From Siphonodentalium dalli (lineage: Eukaryota > Mollusca > Scaphopoda > Gadilida > Siphonodentaliidae): DNA of 64,000 nucleotides. The number at the start of each line of letters is the position of its first letter. Positions within the stretch are counted from its first letter, which is position 1. Below, piece by piece: positions 46,901 through 58,300 of this stretch. Both the position numbers and the translations under genes were made by a program. Below the pieces are notes generated by a model. It saw only the letters and a program-made list of their open reading frames with translations. It was not told the DNA's origin and did no database searches. The stretch spans positions 151,803,151 through 151,867,150 of the forward strand of contig CP136068.1 of assembly GCA_032622095.1 (NCBI GenBank). The letters are read 5' to 3'.

Positions 46901-49900
46901 TCGACGTAGCATAACACCACTGCTGTGGCCGCGTCGTGGTAGTTTTCGGTGTGAATATAAAAAGCTCGCGATTTAAACTGCTACGGACGATAGAAAACGG
47001 CCGTAATAATCGGTGTGAATTGACCTTAACTCGGATATTCCCGTTGAACTCATGGGTTTTTTTTTGTTATTCGCGGATTCTTTTTATTAAAATGACTGCA
47101 TGGTGAAGCGATTCATAATCACAGTCCAAGACGTACATAGAACGATAACTGCTGTACATCCAGTACATGTCTTCGTTCTATTCCGTCATTACAAACGGCG
47201 GAAATTACCGAACAACGGTAGACAAAAACGGGCGGTACGCGCGATATGCGATGTCGCACCCATTGTGGAAGCGCCCATTGCATCCAATGTGTTCTTATTC
47301 GACGAATCGCGGTGGCATGTCGCGCTCCAAACGCCATATGGAAGGGCCTTTACCAGAGTATTGTATTTTGTGGTTTTTATATACGCCTTGTCATTGAGTC
47401 GCGGCCATATTGGATCCATCCAGGCCGTTCCGATTTTTTTGGTGCTACAGTTCAAAGTTCTTGAGTAGCAATCCATATATGGAATTCATGATTATTCAAA
47501 AGCCCCATACATGAAATGTTACTCCAGATCTTTGACCTATAGCACTAAAATAACGGAACGGGTCTTGGTGGATTCAATATGGCTGTAACTCAGTGACAAG
47601 GCTTATTTATGGAAGAGGTCATTTCCGAGCGAAGCGGAAATTGCCGAGTCGTCGAGAAAGTGATAGCCATGAACTACTCACAGATCGTGGATGCAGAGGA
47701 GGGCGCATTGTGGACAGAAGATGCATGATTGTCAACATTAACAGAATGAGGTTCAATTGGCACGAGGCTCAAGCCGCGTGTGAGGCGATCGGAGGGGGGC
47801 TGGCTCTGGTGGACTCCAAGGCAACCTTTGATGCCATTGTGGGAATCCTGAGTGACCTGGGAGGTATGTATTGCAGATATAATATAGCTAGCATACGACG
47901 CACTAAAATCTTAACTTTGGCACAACAGGCTCAACTTACGCAGAAATGTCCACTCAGTCCATACAATTTTGCCTCGATAATGCTAAAACTATAGGAGTAA
48001 TGGTTGCAGCATATTGCATTATTATGACATGATTTTGACATAATATAGAATTCAATAAGTCACACATGCAATCAATAAGAGTATCAAATATGGCCATAAC
48101 AGTGGGACCGATCCTGTTGTGTATAATTATCAAACTACTAATTAAATATTCAGACAAACACTATATAAGAAACTCCCCCTACACGTCATGCTTGTTCCGT
48201 TCCATCTCCGAGTTCATATTATGGAGCATCAACTGATATTTTACGTACAGTTATTCACTAAACATTTAAGAACATCTAACATATATGTGTTGCATGCTTG
48301 TGAATGGGCAGCAGGTAGAATGTCAAAATTATCAAATTCACATCTTAAATTAGATATTGATGAGTTGTGACTTTGTATATAATCATGCACGTTATGGCCA
48401 AGTAGATATTGACGATTTCTTTTGAAATTAACATAATAAGTTTGAAACGCCATTGCTTCAAGTCAATTTTGAAATTCTCATTATATCGCAATATCAATAT
48501 ATCAATCAATATATTTATTTCATCAAATAACCAAAGTAAACAGGATGACTAAGTATATATTGAGTGGAATAATTAAAGTATATGAATAGTAAAATGAGAT
48601 TATTAGATGGGTTATTTGACCGGGATATGTATGACCAATTGGTCGTCTTCCTACACATCCCTGATGCATAAGAAGATAACCTGCTATGCTGCCAAACACA
48701 CTGGAAATATGGATGTTAAAGTGATGTGAAACACTCATGTACGTTGATCAAATAGAAGTGTAGAATAATCTTGCTCAAAGTAGTTATTTTTACGAATATA
48801 AATCCAAATTTACATCACACACCGCCATTCTTATATATCAATTAAATTCAATGACTCTCGATGGCGAAATCATTTGCCCTGATTTATCGCCATTTGTTGC
48901 GTCCCGAATCGAGATGTAAATATTTACAATTGCGCCTTGTTCAGGCGATGTTTTGTATGGGGTGGTGTGGTCAATTTCGTTGATATTTGCGGCGATGTTA
49001 GTAGAATTCTACATTCTTCCAGTTGGCACAGCGCCTGAGTACTAACTTATCAGTTTCATGCACCCGAACAAGTCCATAATATGTCAATATATATAAAGTA
49101 AAATTGTTTCGTTTTCTGAGGGCATGTGTTACGTTATTCCTGCCCTGTGGGGGCTTGTTCCGTGGATATGGTGGGCTTATTTTATTTTATTCCTTTAATT
49201 TAAATTTGTTTTAATTTAAAATTTAAAATTTTCCGCCTATCAATTGTATCTGGAATGTATTAAATGACATATTATTGTGGAACACAGTCGGGACAGAACT
49301 TATTTTTACTTCGGACTATTGATGGATATTTATTTATCACTGTGACTACGTCCATCAAATGGCCTTTAACCCTTTACCCAACAGAACGGCCCTATGCCAA
49401 TGCATTCTCTTATATATGCGAGTCGACCATAGGTCGCCTCGCATATATAAGAGAATGCATTGGCTTAACACAGTAAAAAATTATAAAATTGTTAAAGAAT
49501 GTAAGAAAAAATGGTAAAAAGTGTTAAAAAAAGATTTTTTTTAGGCCAATGCATTCTCTTATATATGCGAGGCGACCTATGGTCGACTCGCATATATAAG
49601 AGAATGCATTGGCACAGGGCATAACTGTAACTATCACAATGTGGTCAAGGAGCCGGTTCCAATGATATCCATATATGTATGATTCTATTGAGGCAGACCG
49701 AAGATATTTTAGGCTGTTGAAGCTTTATTTGGCCGGTTTGTTGGGTAAAGGGTTAAGTTGGACGTAAGTACTACCCTTCGATTGTTGACGTCGACGTTAC
49801 AACTGATATCATTTTGGTGGGTTATCGGCCGAGTTTGGTGGGTTATCAGTCGAGTTTGGTGTGTTATAAGCCGAGTTTAAGTGATATAAAACACAGTCGA

Positions 49901-51550
49901 ACATGCATGTAGGTCGATCAAAAATGTGGACCTAATTAATATTAATAATGAAAAATTATCGATGGTGTAATTATGAGTTGCTGATACCAGTCAACACTGA
50001 TGTATATTCCCTAATTTCAATAGAGTTATATGTGCTATGAATATCGTGAATATCTACTATACTCATGACATAAAGCACCACAACTCATATGTATATTATA
50101 ATTATTTCAGATGTAATTATAATTATATGTAGGTAAAGTGTATTAAATTATACATGTTGTCCAATCACATCTTTTGTTCATTTCAATGTAGTGACATCTG
50201 AATGGTTAGTACTGCATGCTTTACAGTGTAGTTGATCAGTAAAATTCATCTTTTTCAGTGGATATGGGTTATATCTCATGAGTGATGACAAAACATTGAA
50301 TTAGCCACGAGTGGAAATTCAAATGTTTTGTCATAACGAATGAGATTTAACCCATATCCACTGAAAAGTGTGGATATTCTGTTTATTATATACTTTAGTT
50401 ACTTGCCTATGGCCCCCAATGAATGTCAATACATCAGAAATTTCACCAGTGGGATATCACTTATATCTCACTAGTGGGATATCACTTATATCTCACTGCT
50501 AAAGCCTTATAATTCATGGGCAAGTATATAATAAATATGTATATATATTATTGACTACTGTATGTTATATTCATATTATGTACTATGGCATACACCATGT
50601 GTTATTGGTGGAACAATAAATCAATCAATCAATCAATCTACTAATAGTTATTGAGGTTATTGTACGGTTAGTTTGATATCGACCGAAAGACATAAGCCCT
50701 CGGTAACGTCGTATCAGCCCTCGGTAACGTCATATCAGCCCTCGGTAACGTCGTATCAGCCCTCGGTAACGTCGTATCAGCCCTCGGTAACGTCGTATCA
50801 GCCCTCGGTAACGTCATATCAGCCCTCTGTAAAGTCGTATCAGCCCTCGGTAACGTCGTATCAGCCCTCGGTAACGTCGTATCAGCCCTCGGTAACGTCG
50901 TATCAGCCCTCGGTAACGTCGTATCAGCCATCGGTAACGTCGTATCAGCCCTCGGTAACGTCGTATCAGCCCTCGGTAACGTCGTATCAGCCCTCGGTAA
51001 CGTCATATCAGCCCTCGGTAACGTCGTATCAGCCTGAGACCTCTGCCATATCAAACTAACCAAGCAATAACCTCTAAATATTGTTAAGCAATTTCTCCAA
51101 ACATAATCAATGAGAGAGCTTCTATAACCACATGCGGTTTTGGGTATTTAACCATATCATGTTTATCAAAATTTCCAACATTCCAAAAATATGTCTCTGC
51201 CAATCAAAAAGCGACGATACTCCAACGAAATCTCAATATACGAAAATTGACAATTACATGTACATTAATTTTGTAATGGCCCCCTTTACAGAAGAATTTT
51301 TTTTGTTCAAAATATTCTAGTAAAAAAAAGCTTCATTGATGGGAACAACATTGAGAACGAAGACACGTGGGTGACGTGGAACGGAAGCGCCCTCCCCTGG
51401 ACAGAATGGGCTGCCGGCGAGCCTGACAACGGTGATAATGACAAACAGCATTGTTTGAAAATACTTTATGGCCCTCCTTCATCTTTTTACTCTTGCAATT
51501 GCAACCTCAAGAATCCAGCATACACATGCCAGCGCGACATCGACGTTTGA
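42033..51550 (+). CDS. Secreted PAN/apple + C-type lectin domain protein (3 exons)
   Basis: This is the best-supported host gene. It joins 42033-42354, 47684-47863 and 51321-51550 into 732 nt (243 residues plus stop). All junctions are GT-AG and both introns are phase 1, so the frame closes exactly. Residues 19-33 form a hydrophobic signal-peptide core; Met19 (42087) is an alternative start. Residues 38-107 look PAN/apple-like, with cysteines at 64, 68, 74 and 86. Residues 108-243 are a long-form C-type lectin domain: extra N-terminal Cys pair (111, 121), a WHEAQAAC helix (Cys140), GGGLALVDS, a WTEWAAGEPDNGDN calcium-site-like loop, and Cys212, 226, 228 and 237. Such proteins are extracellular sugar-binding or immune/mucus components in many invertebrates. 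EPD replaces EPN/QPD and the WND motif is absent, so ligand specificity is unclear. Earlier exons cannot be excluded. Confidence 0.82.
42405..42895. mobile_element. TTAA MITE with different termini carrying one hairpin
   Basis: TTAA flanks both ends. The terminal repeats read CCGTTTCAGTGCTAGGGGCC and, inverted, CCCTTTCAGTGCCAGG, so they belong to a family distinct from the CCCAACA type. Only one 67-nt hairpin is present (42777-42843), plus a small GGGCCGAT...ATCGGCCC hairpin near the left end (42424-42442). The A/T spacer next to the hairpin is shared with the element at 52170. Confidence 0.75.
43259..43710. repeat. ~150-160-bp tandem repeat, 3 copies
   Basis: Units start with AAAATACAGATCAAGTTCGA near 43259, 43408 and 43568 and include TTTGACTGAGTTATATCCCT and GAACTGAACCAAATTTGGTA. 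Located in lectin intron 1. Confidence 0.85.
43910..43971. repeat. (AG)n microsatellite
   Basis: About 30 uninterrupted GA units. Confidence 0.97.
44286..45870 (-). pseudogene. Non-LTR retrotransposon reverse transcriptase (broken)
   Basis: A 480-codon minus-strand frame (45728 down to 44286) carries reverse-transcriptase block motifs: QGTRQGGTLSPLFYIIYIND, a catalytic HADD in place of the usual YADD, then a thumb region and a C-terminal CLLC...H..C knuckle typical of jockey/CR1-like LINE proteins. Upstream palm sequence (DSVWING..LYKLHKRQLQGKIW) continues at 45870-45735 in a different frame, so a frameshift and a stop (near 45755) separate it. The endonuclease and N-terminal part are missing. 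It lies antisense in intron 1 of the lectin gene and is a 5'-truncated dead copy. Confidence 0.8.
46372..47029. mobile_element. TTAA-flanked element with MADF-like fragment
   Basis: TTAAGGTCATTCCACA and its near-inverse TGTGAATTGACCTTAA bound the element, with a further inner inverted pair TTTACGGCCGTTTTCTGCCG / CGATAGAAAACGGCCGTAAT. A minus-strand frame (46912-46661) includes a stretch (MLTTEVQRHACLHDTKECKN, then KKISEAAWQLLAE, then stop) that resembles a MADF/Myb-like DNA-binding domain, as found in PIF/Harbinger second proteins. TTAA rather than a 3-bp duplication is unusual for that superfamily. It lies in lectin intron 1. Confidence 0.5.
47684..47863 (+). CDS. Exon 2: N-terminal half of C-type lectin domain
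   Basis: The acceptor is ACTCACAG at 47683 and the donor is GGAG|GTATGT at 47864, giving 180 nt in phase 1. The split codon rebuilds Asp108 from G + AT. The exon carries the first lectin Cys pair and the WHEAQAAC...GGGLALVDSKATF signature of the first helices and strands of a C-type lectin fold. Confidence 0.8.
48845..49085. repeat. Dispersed repeat family H, contiguous copy
   Basis: AATGACTCTCGATGGCGAAA through CAGTTGGCACAGCGCC and CCCGAACAAGTCCATAA is shared with 58505-58655 plus 59465-59545. There the two halves are separated by ~800 bp that includes the 59316-59450 palindrome. Confidence 0.7.
49376..49756. mobile_element. piggyBac-type hairpin MITE, copy 4 (lectin intron 2)
   Basis: TTAACCCTTTACCCAACA begins the element and TGTTGGGTAAAGGGTTAA-like sequence ends it. 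Hairpins lie at 49397-49463 and 49546-49612. It lacks about 9 bp next to the right terminus compared with the copy at 24-423. Confidence 0.85.
50253..50367. repeat. Foldback in lectin intron 2
   Basis: TTTTCAGTGGATATGGGTTA pairs with TAACCCATATCCACTGAAAA, and further in ATGACAAAACATTTGAATT-type arms meet near a GCCACGAGTGG apex. The arms are ~50 bp with a few mismatches. Confidence 0.75.
50695..51036. repeat. 21-bp minisatellite in lectin intron 2, ~16 copies
   Basis: The unit GCCCTCGGTAACGTCGTATC A is highly uniform. As a multiple of three it leaves frames open on both strands (SYQPSVT on plus, ADTTLPR on minus). It is flanked by matching strings (GGTTAGTTTGATATCG at left, CATATCAAACTAACC at right), so the array sits inside a small inverted-repeat frame. 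Confidence 0.95.
51321..51550 (+). CDS. Exon 3: C-terminal half of C-type lectin domain and stop
   Basis: The acceptor ATATTCTAG ends at 51320. The split codon G + TA makes Val168, and the frame then runs to TGA at 51548-51550. It contains the DTWVTWNG core, the EPDNGDND loop and the last four cysteines. The two tryptophans around WTEW and the final Cys match the end of a canonical domain, so the domain is complete rather than truncated. Confidence 0.82.
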
Positions 51551-51808
51551 AGCATTGCCTGTTCCGAGGAAGCGAGGATTCACAGATTGACAAGACAGCC
51601 ATAAACATTGTCCACCTGTACATATATGTACAACCACGTGGTATTGACAAACAATATTTGTTGAGCAATTGCAGTCGAAATTCTAGAGACCAAATAGTCA
51701 AAGATTGGCATTCCATTATGAGTAAGTCTGGAAAAGGAAAAGGTTTTATAACTCTAAGGTCAACATTTCGAAAGGAGTCATTGTTTCACATGCCTCTGAA
51801 AAAGTTAT

Positions 51809-51814
51809 AATAAA
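51809..51814 (+). terminator. Candidate polyadenylation signal of the lectin gene
   Basis: AATAAA lies 259 bp after the stop codon and is the first canonical hexamer noted downstream. It implies a 3' untranslated region of about 280 nt. No transcript evidence is available. Confidence 0.4.
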
Positions 51815-52169
51815 TGTAATCAGATTTTAGAACCGCGAACCGCTATTTGCCAAAGTTGATGGAACAAAACTATACTCTGTCTGAACGCAAATGCTCGTGC
51901 TATGAATGTGAGTGGTGATGAATACCACTCATTCCTGTAATGTCCACCACTAGACCATAGCAGAAAATGGTACATCTAGCAATCTTACTGGAACTTCTGA
52001 GAACAATTATTCTTCTTTCAAGTAGCAAACCAAACATAATTCAAAACTTGTTTAAATTTATTTGCCACACCAACGAAATAGCAAAATGTTCTCCTGCGTA
52101 ATTAATATCTCATCCTGATTGTCTGAGGTTGCGACCACTGATATGTTTCGACTCTATGCTATGCATATA
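51815..52169. other. Spacer downstream of the lectin gene
   Basis: No feature seen between the candidate polyadenylation signal and the 52170 MITE. Confidence 0.4.
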
Positions 52170-52632
52170 TGTGACCCGCCATATCAAATCCAGTCGTAAG
52201 TCGGGATTATTTTTTACCCTGCGCCAATGCATTCTCTTATATATGCGAGTCGACCATATGTCGCCTCGCATATATAAGAGAATGCATTGGCCTAACAATT
52301 TTTTATCATTTTTTTAAAATAAATGTTTCTTACAATTTTTAGGACATAAAATAAAAAAAACATCCATTACCATGCAGGTAGCCCCACACATATATAGAAA
52401 CATATAGAAGAGTGTCGTCTGCTCATGTTTGTCTGGGGCTCTGTATGGGTGAAATTATAAAATTGTTAAAGAATACAAGAACAAATTATTAAAATTGTAA
52501 AACATTGTTAGGCCAATGCATTCTCTTATATATGCGAGACGACCTATGGTCGACTCGCATATATAAGAGATTGCATTGGCACAGGGTAAAAAAAATCCCG
52601 ACTTACGACTGGATTTGATATGGCGGGTCACA
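52170..52632. mobile_element. TGTGACCCGCC-terminus MITE with two hairpins, copy 1
   Basis: Perfect ~40-bp terminal inverted repeats begin TGTGACCCGCCATATCAAAT and end just outside the hairpins at 52224-52290 and 52513-52579. Flanks (ATA left, TAT right) allow a TA or TATA target duplication, as in Tc1/mariner-like elements. There is no coding capacity. Confidence 0.8.
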
Positions 52633-52955
52633 TATATTCTTAAAACCATGTATGTTGGTAGAAGAATTAAAATGAATCTGCAATTTGTCAGTGTTTGGCA
52701 CAGAAACAATATGTAACCGGATTATCGTGGTTACAAATCTGTTCTGTCTTTGTTCACCTCCACACACACAGTAACACATCTTCTCGAATACTTTCATTAT
52801 TCCCACAGAAAAGTAAAAATATTCTGGACATCGACAGTGACGATTAAAGCAACATTTTCAAGTCGTTTTAAAACTGTTACTTTACTAACTGAAAAAAACT
52901 TCCAACAAGAGAAATGAAAATATTCTCCAGAGTCTCAAAGGCAACGGTTACATTG

Positions 52956-54795
52956 TTAACCCTTTATGTACTAAATGGATTCTCCCACTCGGTTAAAAAG
53001 TTATCACTTTGATGGACTTTAAGGTGATAACAGCAGACGACAGATACATAAAAGTGCAAACATGAGTCCTATTTATGGAGGGAAATGTTTAGATAAAAAG
53101 TTCAACGTATTATCAGAACATTTCCTATGGGATAACTACTCATCAATGATGCGTTAGTATAGAAAGGGTTAAACTTGTTATCTGAACATTTCATAAGCGA
53201 TAACTACTCTTCAACGATGCTTTAGTATAGAAAGGGTTAAACTTATTATATGAACATTTCCTATGGGATAACTATTCATCAATGGTGCTTTCGTATAGAA
53301 AGGGTTAAACATATCGGAACATTTGCTATGGGATTACTCACCAATGGTTCTTTAGTATGGAAATGGTTAAACATATTATCTGAACATTTAATATGAGATA
53401 ACTAGTCGTCAATGATGCTTTAGTATAGAAAGGGTTAAACTTTCTATCTGAATATTTCCTATGGGGTAACCACTCATCAATGATGCTTTAGTATAGAAAG
53501 GATTAAACTTATTATCTGAACATTTCCTATGGGATAACTATTCATCAATTATGCTTGGTATATAAAGGGTTAAACTTATTATCTGAACATTTGCTATGGG
53601 ATAACTACTCATCAAAGATGCTTTAGTATAGAAAGGGTTAAACTTATTATCTGAACATTTCCTATGGGATAACTAGTCATCAATGATGCTTAGGTATATA
53701 AAGGGTTAAACTTGTTTTATCTGAACATTTGCTATGGGATAACTACTCATCAATGATGCTTTAGTATATAAAGGGTTAAACTTATTATCTGAACATTTCC
53801 TATCGGATAACTATTCATCAATGATGCTTTAGTATATAAAGGGTTAAACTTATTATCTGAACATTTCCTATGGGGTAACTACTCATCAATGATGCTTTAG
53901 TATAGAAAGGGTTAAACTTATTATCTGAACATTTCCTATCGGATAACTATTCATCAATGATGCTTTAGTATATAAAGGGTTAAACTTATTATCTGAACAT
54001 TTCCTATCGGATAACTATTCATCAATGGTGCTTTAGTATATAAAGGGTTAAACTTATTATCTGAACATTTCCTATGGGATAACTATTCATCAATGATGCT
54101 TTAGTATATAAAGGGTTAAACTTAGTATCTGAATATGTCCTATGGGGTAACCACTCATCAATGATGCTTTAGTATAGAAAGGGTTAAACTTATTATCTGA
54201 ACATTTGCTATGGGATAATTACTCACCAACGATGCTTTAGTATAGAAAGGGTTAAACTTATTATCTGAACATTTCCTATGGGATAATTACTCATCAATGA
54301 TGCGTTGGTATATAAAGGGTTAAACTTATTATCTGAACATGTTATATGATAACTACTCATCAATGATGATTTGGTATATAAAGGGTTAAACTTATTATCT
54401 GAACATGTTATATGATAACTACTCACCAATGATGCTTTGGTATATAAAGGGTTAAACTTATTATCTGAACACGTTCTATGATATAACTACTCATCAATGA
54501 TGCTTTGGTATATAAAGGGTTAAACTTATTTTCTGAACATTTCCTATGGGATAACTATTCATCAATGATGCTTTAGTATATAAAGGGTTAAACTTATTAT
54601 CTGAACATTTGCTATGGGATAACTACTCATCAATGATGCTTTAGTATAGAAAGGGTTAAACTTATTATTTGAACATTTCCTATGGGATAACTACTCATCA
54701 ATGATGCTTTAGTATAGAAAGGGTTAAACTTATTATTTGTACATTTCCTATGGGATAACTACTCACCAATGATGATTTAGTATAGAAAGGGTTAA
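52956..54795. repeat. TTAA transposon whose terminus is amplified ~25 times
   Basis: A left terminus TTAACCCTTTATGTACTAAA opens a ~200-bp unique segment. Then a ~68-bp unit repeats about 25 times up to 54795. Each unit ends in TTTAGTATAGAAAGGGTTAA, the inverted terminal repeat plus TTAA, so every unit carries a copy of the transposon end. Related single-copy elements are at 14122-14890 and 36007-36262. Unit length varies from about 62 to 69 bp. Confidence 0.82.
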
Positions 54796-55136
54796 ATTTC
54801 GAAGTCGTTTGAAGATGCTGAGTTCTATGTTACATTTTCTTACAAAAGAATCTTCCCACAACACAAATAAAACTATCATCCAAATTTTAAAAAATAACGG
54901 TTATCCGGTTACATATGCGTAACAAATATAATATCCAAATTGACAACACAGACCGTAATTCTTATTTATCACATGATTAGCACTATTTTCCAATGTAATA
55001 TTCGAGCGTAATAGACACGTGTAATATCGTCGCGTGCAATGACGTCACGCTGCTCTTTGTGACAAAGTTCGCTGGCTGTTAATTATTGTTCTTTTCGATA
55101 AAATTTTAGCGATTATATGATCATGTGATAAAAAGT

Positions 55137-55280
55137 ATCTCAAACTCGTTCTATTTTATACGTAATTTATCAACCTCGTCCACTAAATTCTATTTGAGCC
55201 TCGGTAAACCTCGGCTCAAATCGAATTTAGTGAACTCGGTTGATAAATTCCGTATAAAATAGTAACTCGTTTGAGATCCT
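55137..55280. repeat. Palindrome with the GAGATCCTCT terminus
   Basis: The arms run from ATCTCAAACTCGTTCTATTT to its inverse at 55258-55277, with a centre around GCCTCGGTAAACCTCGGC. It ends in the same AACTCGTTnGAGATCCTCT sequence as the palindrome at 13827-13970 and abuts the proposed Helitron start. Confidence 0.75.
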
Positions 55281-55307
55281 CTATATCTATATCTATATTT
55301 GCGAATA

Positions 55308-55340
<33 letters not shown>

Positions 55341-58300
55341 GTTCTATAGAAATTCACAGGGGACCATCTAGATGATGCCAAATAGGTCTACTAGGAGTAG
55401 CTTTTTACGAGAAAGATAATGGTCGGGGTTAGCATTTTCTAAAGTGACGCCGTTGTTGTCAGGGGCAGAAAAGGGGGAGGGGCAGAAAAAAAAATTGTCG
55501 CCGATGGCCACCAAACTTATATGTAATAATCCCCATGATATGAGGAATCTAATGGTGTTGTTTAAATATGGCAAAAGTCGCGCCGTTCGCGTCAGGGGTG
55601 CCCGGAAGGGGAGGGGCAGATTTTGTTTCTGTCGCCGATTTCCACCAAACTTATATATATTCATCCCCATGATATGTAAAAACCAACGGTGTGGTTTAAA
55701 AGTGGCGTCGTTCGAGTCAGGGATGCGAGGGGCACCAAAATTGAAAAACTAATTTTAGCGCCGATCTCTACCAAATTGATATATATTCTTCTTCATGATA
55801 TAAGGAATCTAATTGTGCGATTTAACAACGCCAAACCCATGATATGAAAAAACCAACGGTGTGGTTTAAAAGTGGCGTCGTTCGAGTCAGGGATGCACGG
55901 AAGGGGAGAGGGGCACCAAAATTGAAAAACTAATTTTAGCGCCGATCTCCACCAAATTGATATATATTCTTTTTCATTATACAAGGAATCAAATTGTGCG
56001 CTTTAACAACGCCAAATTGATGTCTTTTGTTGAGAGATTGGGAGGGGTGGGCACTTAATTTGATAATAATTAGTTTAGTCGCCGACTGCCACCACACTTA
56101 TACAAAATAATTCCCATGATATGAGGAGTCTAATGGTGTTGCTTATATCTGTCAAATGTGGCCTCATTCGAATCAGGATTGCATTGAAAGGGACAGGGGC
56201 ACCAAAATTGATGCACATTTGTTTTGCGCCAATTTCCACCAAATTGATACACGTTCTTATCCAAGATACGAGGAATCTAATCGTGTTATTTAAAGACGCC
56301 ATAGTGGTGCTGTTTGTTTGAGAGTTTGTTTAGTCGCCGATTATCACCAAACTTATAAGCAATCATCTCCATGATATCAGGAGTATAATCGTGTGGTTTA
56401 AGGATGACATAAGTTGGGCCATTCGAGTCAGTGGTGTATAGAGATGAGAGGGACACAACAAATTATAGATATATGTTTAGTGCCGATTTCCACCAGATTG
56501 ATACATATTCTTCTCTGTGATACACCTAATTTGTGACCTATGGGTGAGAGATATGGGGACCTTAAATTTGATACGAATTTGTATACTCGCCAATTTTCAC
56601 CAGTTTCATATATATGCATCTCTAATCTCTAATGAGTCTTAGTGTGTGCAGCTTGAGACTGAAATATAGGGATAGGAGGGTCACCAAGACTGATACAAAA
56701 TATTTTTAGTACTAATTACCATCAAATTCAGACACGTTCTTCTCAAATGATACAAGAAATCAAATCGTGCTGTCTGTCTGTCTTTCTGTCTGTCTATTTG
56801 CGTTCTATATATAACTTCACGCGGTACAATCGAGATGTCACCAAGGCGTTCTAAGAGGGGTAACTGTTTACAAGGAAGATAACAGTGTGGGTAAAAAAAA
56901 AATTAAATGACGCTGTTTGTGTCAGGGGAAGAAAAGGGGGAGGTCGGCAAAATTAAAAATATAGTTTTGTCGCCGATTTCCACCAAACGAATACATAATC
57001 ACCTTCGAAATATGGCGTTGTTCGAATCAGCGTTGCATCAACAATTGATTTAATAAACTATTTTTAGCCCAAATTTCCACAAAATTGATATATTATTCTT
57101 CTCTATGATAAGAGGAATATCATCGTGTGATTTAAAGACGCCAAATTGCTGTCGGTTGTGTGAGAGATATGGGTCATAACTATTCTCAGAATTTGTTTAG
57201 TTGCTGATTACCACCAAACATATATATAATCATCGCCAGTATACCATGCATCCATGAGTCTAATGGGAGTGGTTTAAATATGTCAAAAGAGACAAACGCT
57301 GGTACAAATTTATTTGGCACCAATTTCCACCGAATTCATACACGTTTTGTTCTAATGAAAAACCATGAATTAAATCACATTTGGTGTCGTTTGCGTCGCG
57401 GATGGCGAGCGGATATGCACTTTCATTGATAAGATTGCTATTCGCCTTTATATACAGTCACCCAGGCCATCTCCATATCATTTTAAGTAGTTTTGGACGT
57501 TCACATTTCACAATCCCGACATATGGTGACCCACTTAAGTCACTTGAACAATTATATCTTCTTAACTGTCATATTTATATGGGAATAGCAATCAGGGCAT
57601 TCACAATATGAGCTAGCAAAAAGAGATGCATAGAAGAAGCATTAAACGTATATTTATCATTCTATTGATGAGATACATATATTCGTGCAAACTGAGATAC
57701 CCCGAACCATCAGAAGATTGCATATATATTATAACAAAATTGAGTCCGTTCCATTCAATACAGTTTCCACAAAAAAAGTTACAATTTGTCAAGAGATATG
57801 GAAGGCCTGTTTAAAAATAGTGGTCACAGTGTGCAGTCAAATATAGTTTCTTCTGATATACAATAAAATGCAGTTAGTAGCATAAGACTGTTCAGGATCC
57901 TCCCAATACTGCACATGCATCTGACAAGGGTTTTATAACAGACTCCTCGACTGACATAAACAACTCAAAATCTCGCTCTGTGCCTGGCACATGTAGCTAA
58001 TATTTATGCGCATCAACATTCGTTTAAACAGAGAATATTTAGCCAATATATAGCACCATGAACAGAGGAGCACCTGGAAATTTCTTTGAAACATCTGTAT
58101 CTTCATGGAGTTAGCCAGGTGTCCTCGAGAACTTAGTCCAACCCACTAAATTGATTGATACATTTCAATATTGAAAACCCAATTATCATCTTTTATTTGT
58201 GATGTTCATGTATCATATTATAACGTCTAATGTATACGCAGTTGTAAATAAATACATAATTCATTATTGTTGGAACAGATTAATCGCGAGAAACAGAATG

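Larger units (their letters stand above)
42355..47683 (+). other. Intron 1 of the lectin gene, repeat-filled
   Basis: This 5.3-kb phase-1 intron contains a hairpin MITE (42405-42895), three ~150-bp tandem units (43259-43710), an (AG)n microsatellite, an antisense LINE reverse-transcriptase pseudogene (44286-45870) and a TTAA-flanked element with a MADF-like fragment (46372-47029). No extra lectin or PAN exon was seen in it. Confidence 0.6.
47864..51320 (+). other. Intron 2 of the lectin gene, repeat-filled
   Basis: This 3.5-kb phase-1 intron interrupts the lectin domain. It holds a dispersed repeat (48845-49085), a hairpin MITE (49376-49756), a foldback (50253-50367), a probable LINE-type tail with (ATCA)n near 50600-50640 and the 21-bp minisatellite (50695-51036) that ends under 300 bp from exon 3. 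Confidence 0.6.

Noticed and set aside
47100-47468. Several overlapping 70-120-codon frames on both strands
   Set aside because: Mutually overlapping frames with no motif; typical of a locally stop-poor stretch rather than coding.
50668-51063. 128-131-codon frames on both strands
   Set aside because: Produced by the 21-bp minisatellite within an intron; the two strands are equally open and give simple heptapeptide repeats.
51451-51810. 119-codon frame overlapping exon 3
   Set aside because: It is in a different frame from the lectin domain and continues into the 3' untranslated region; the lectin frame is the one with conserved motifs.
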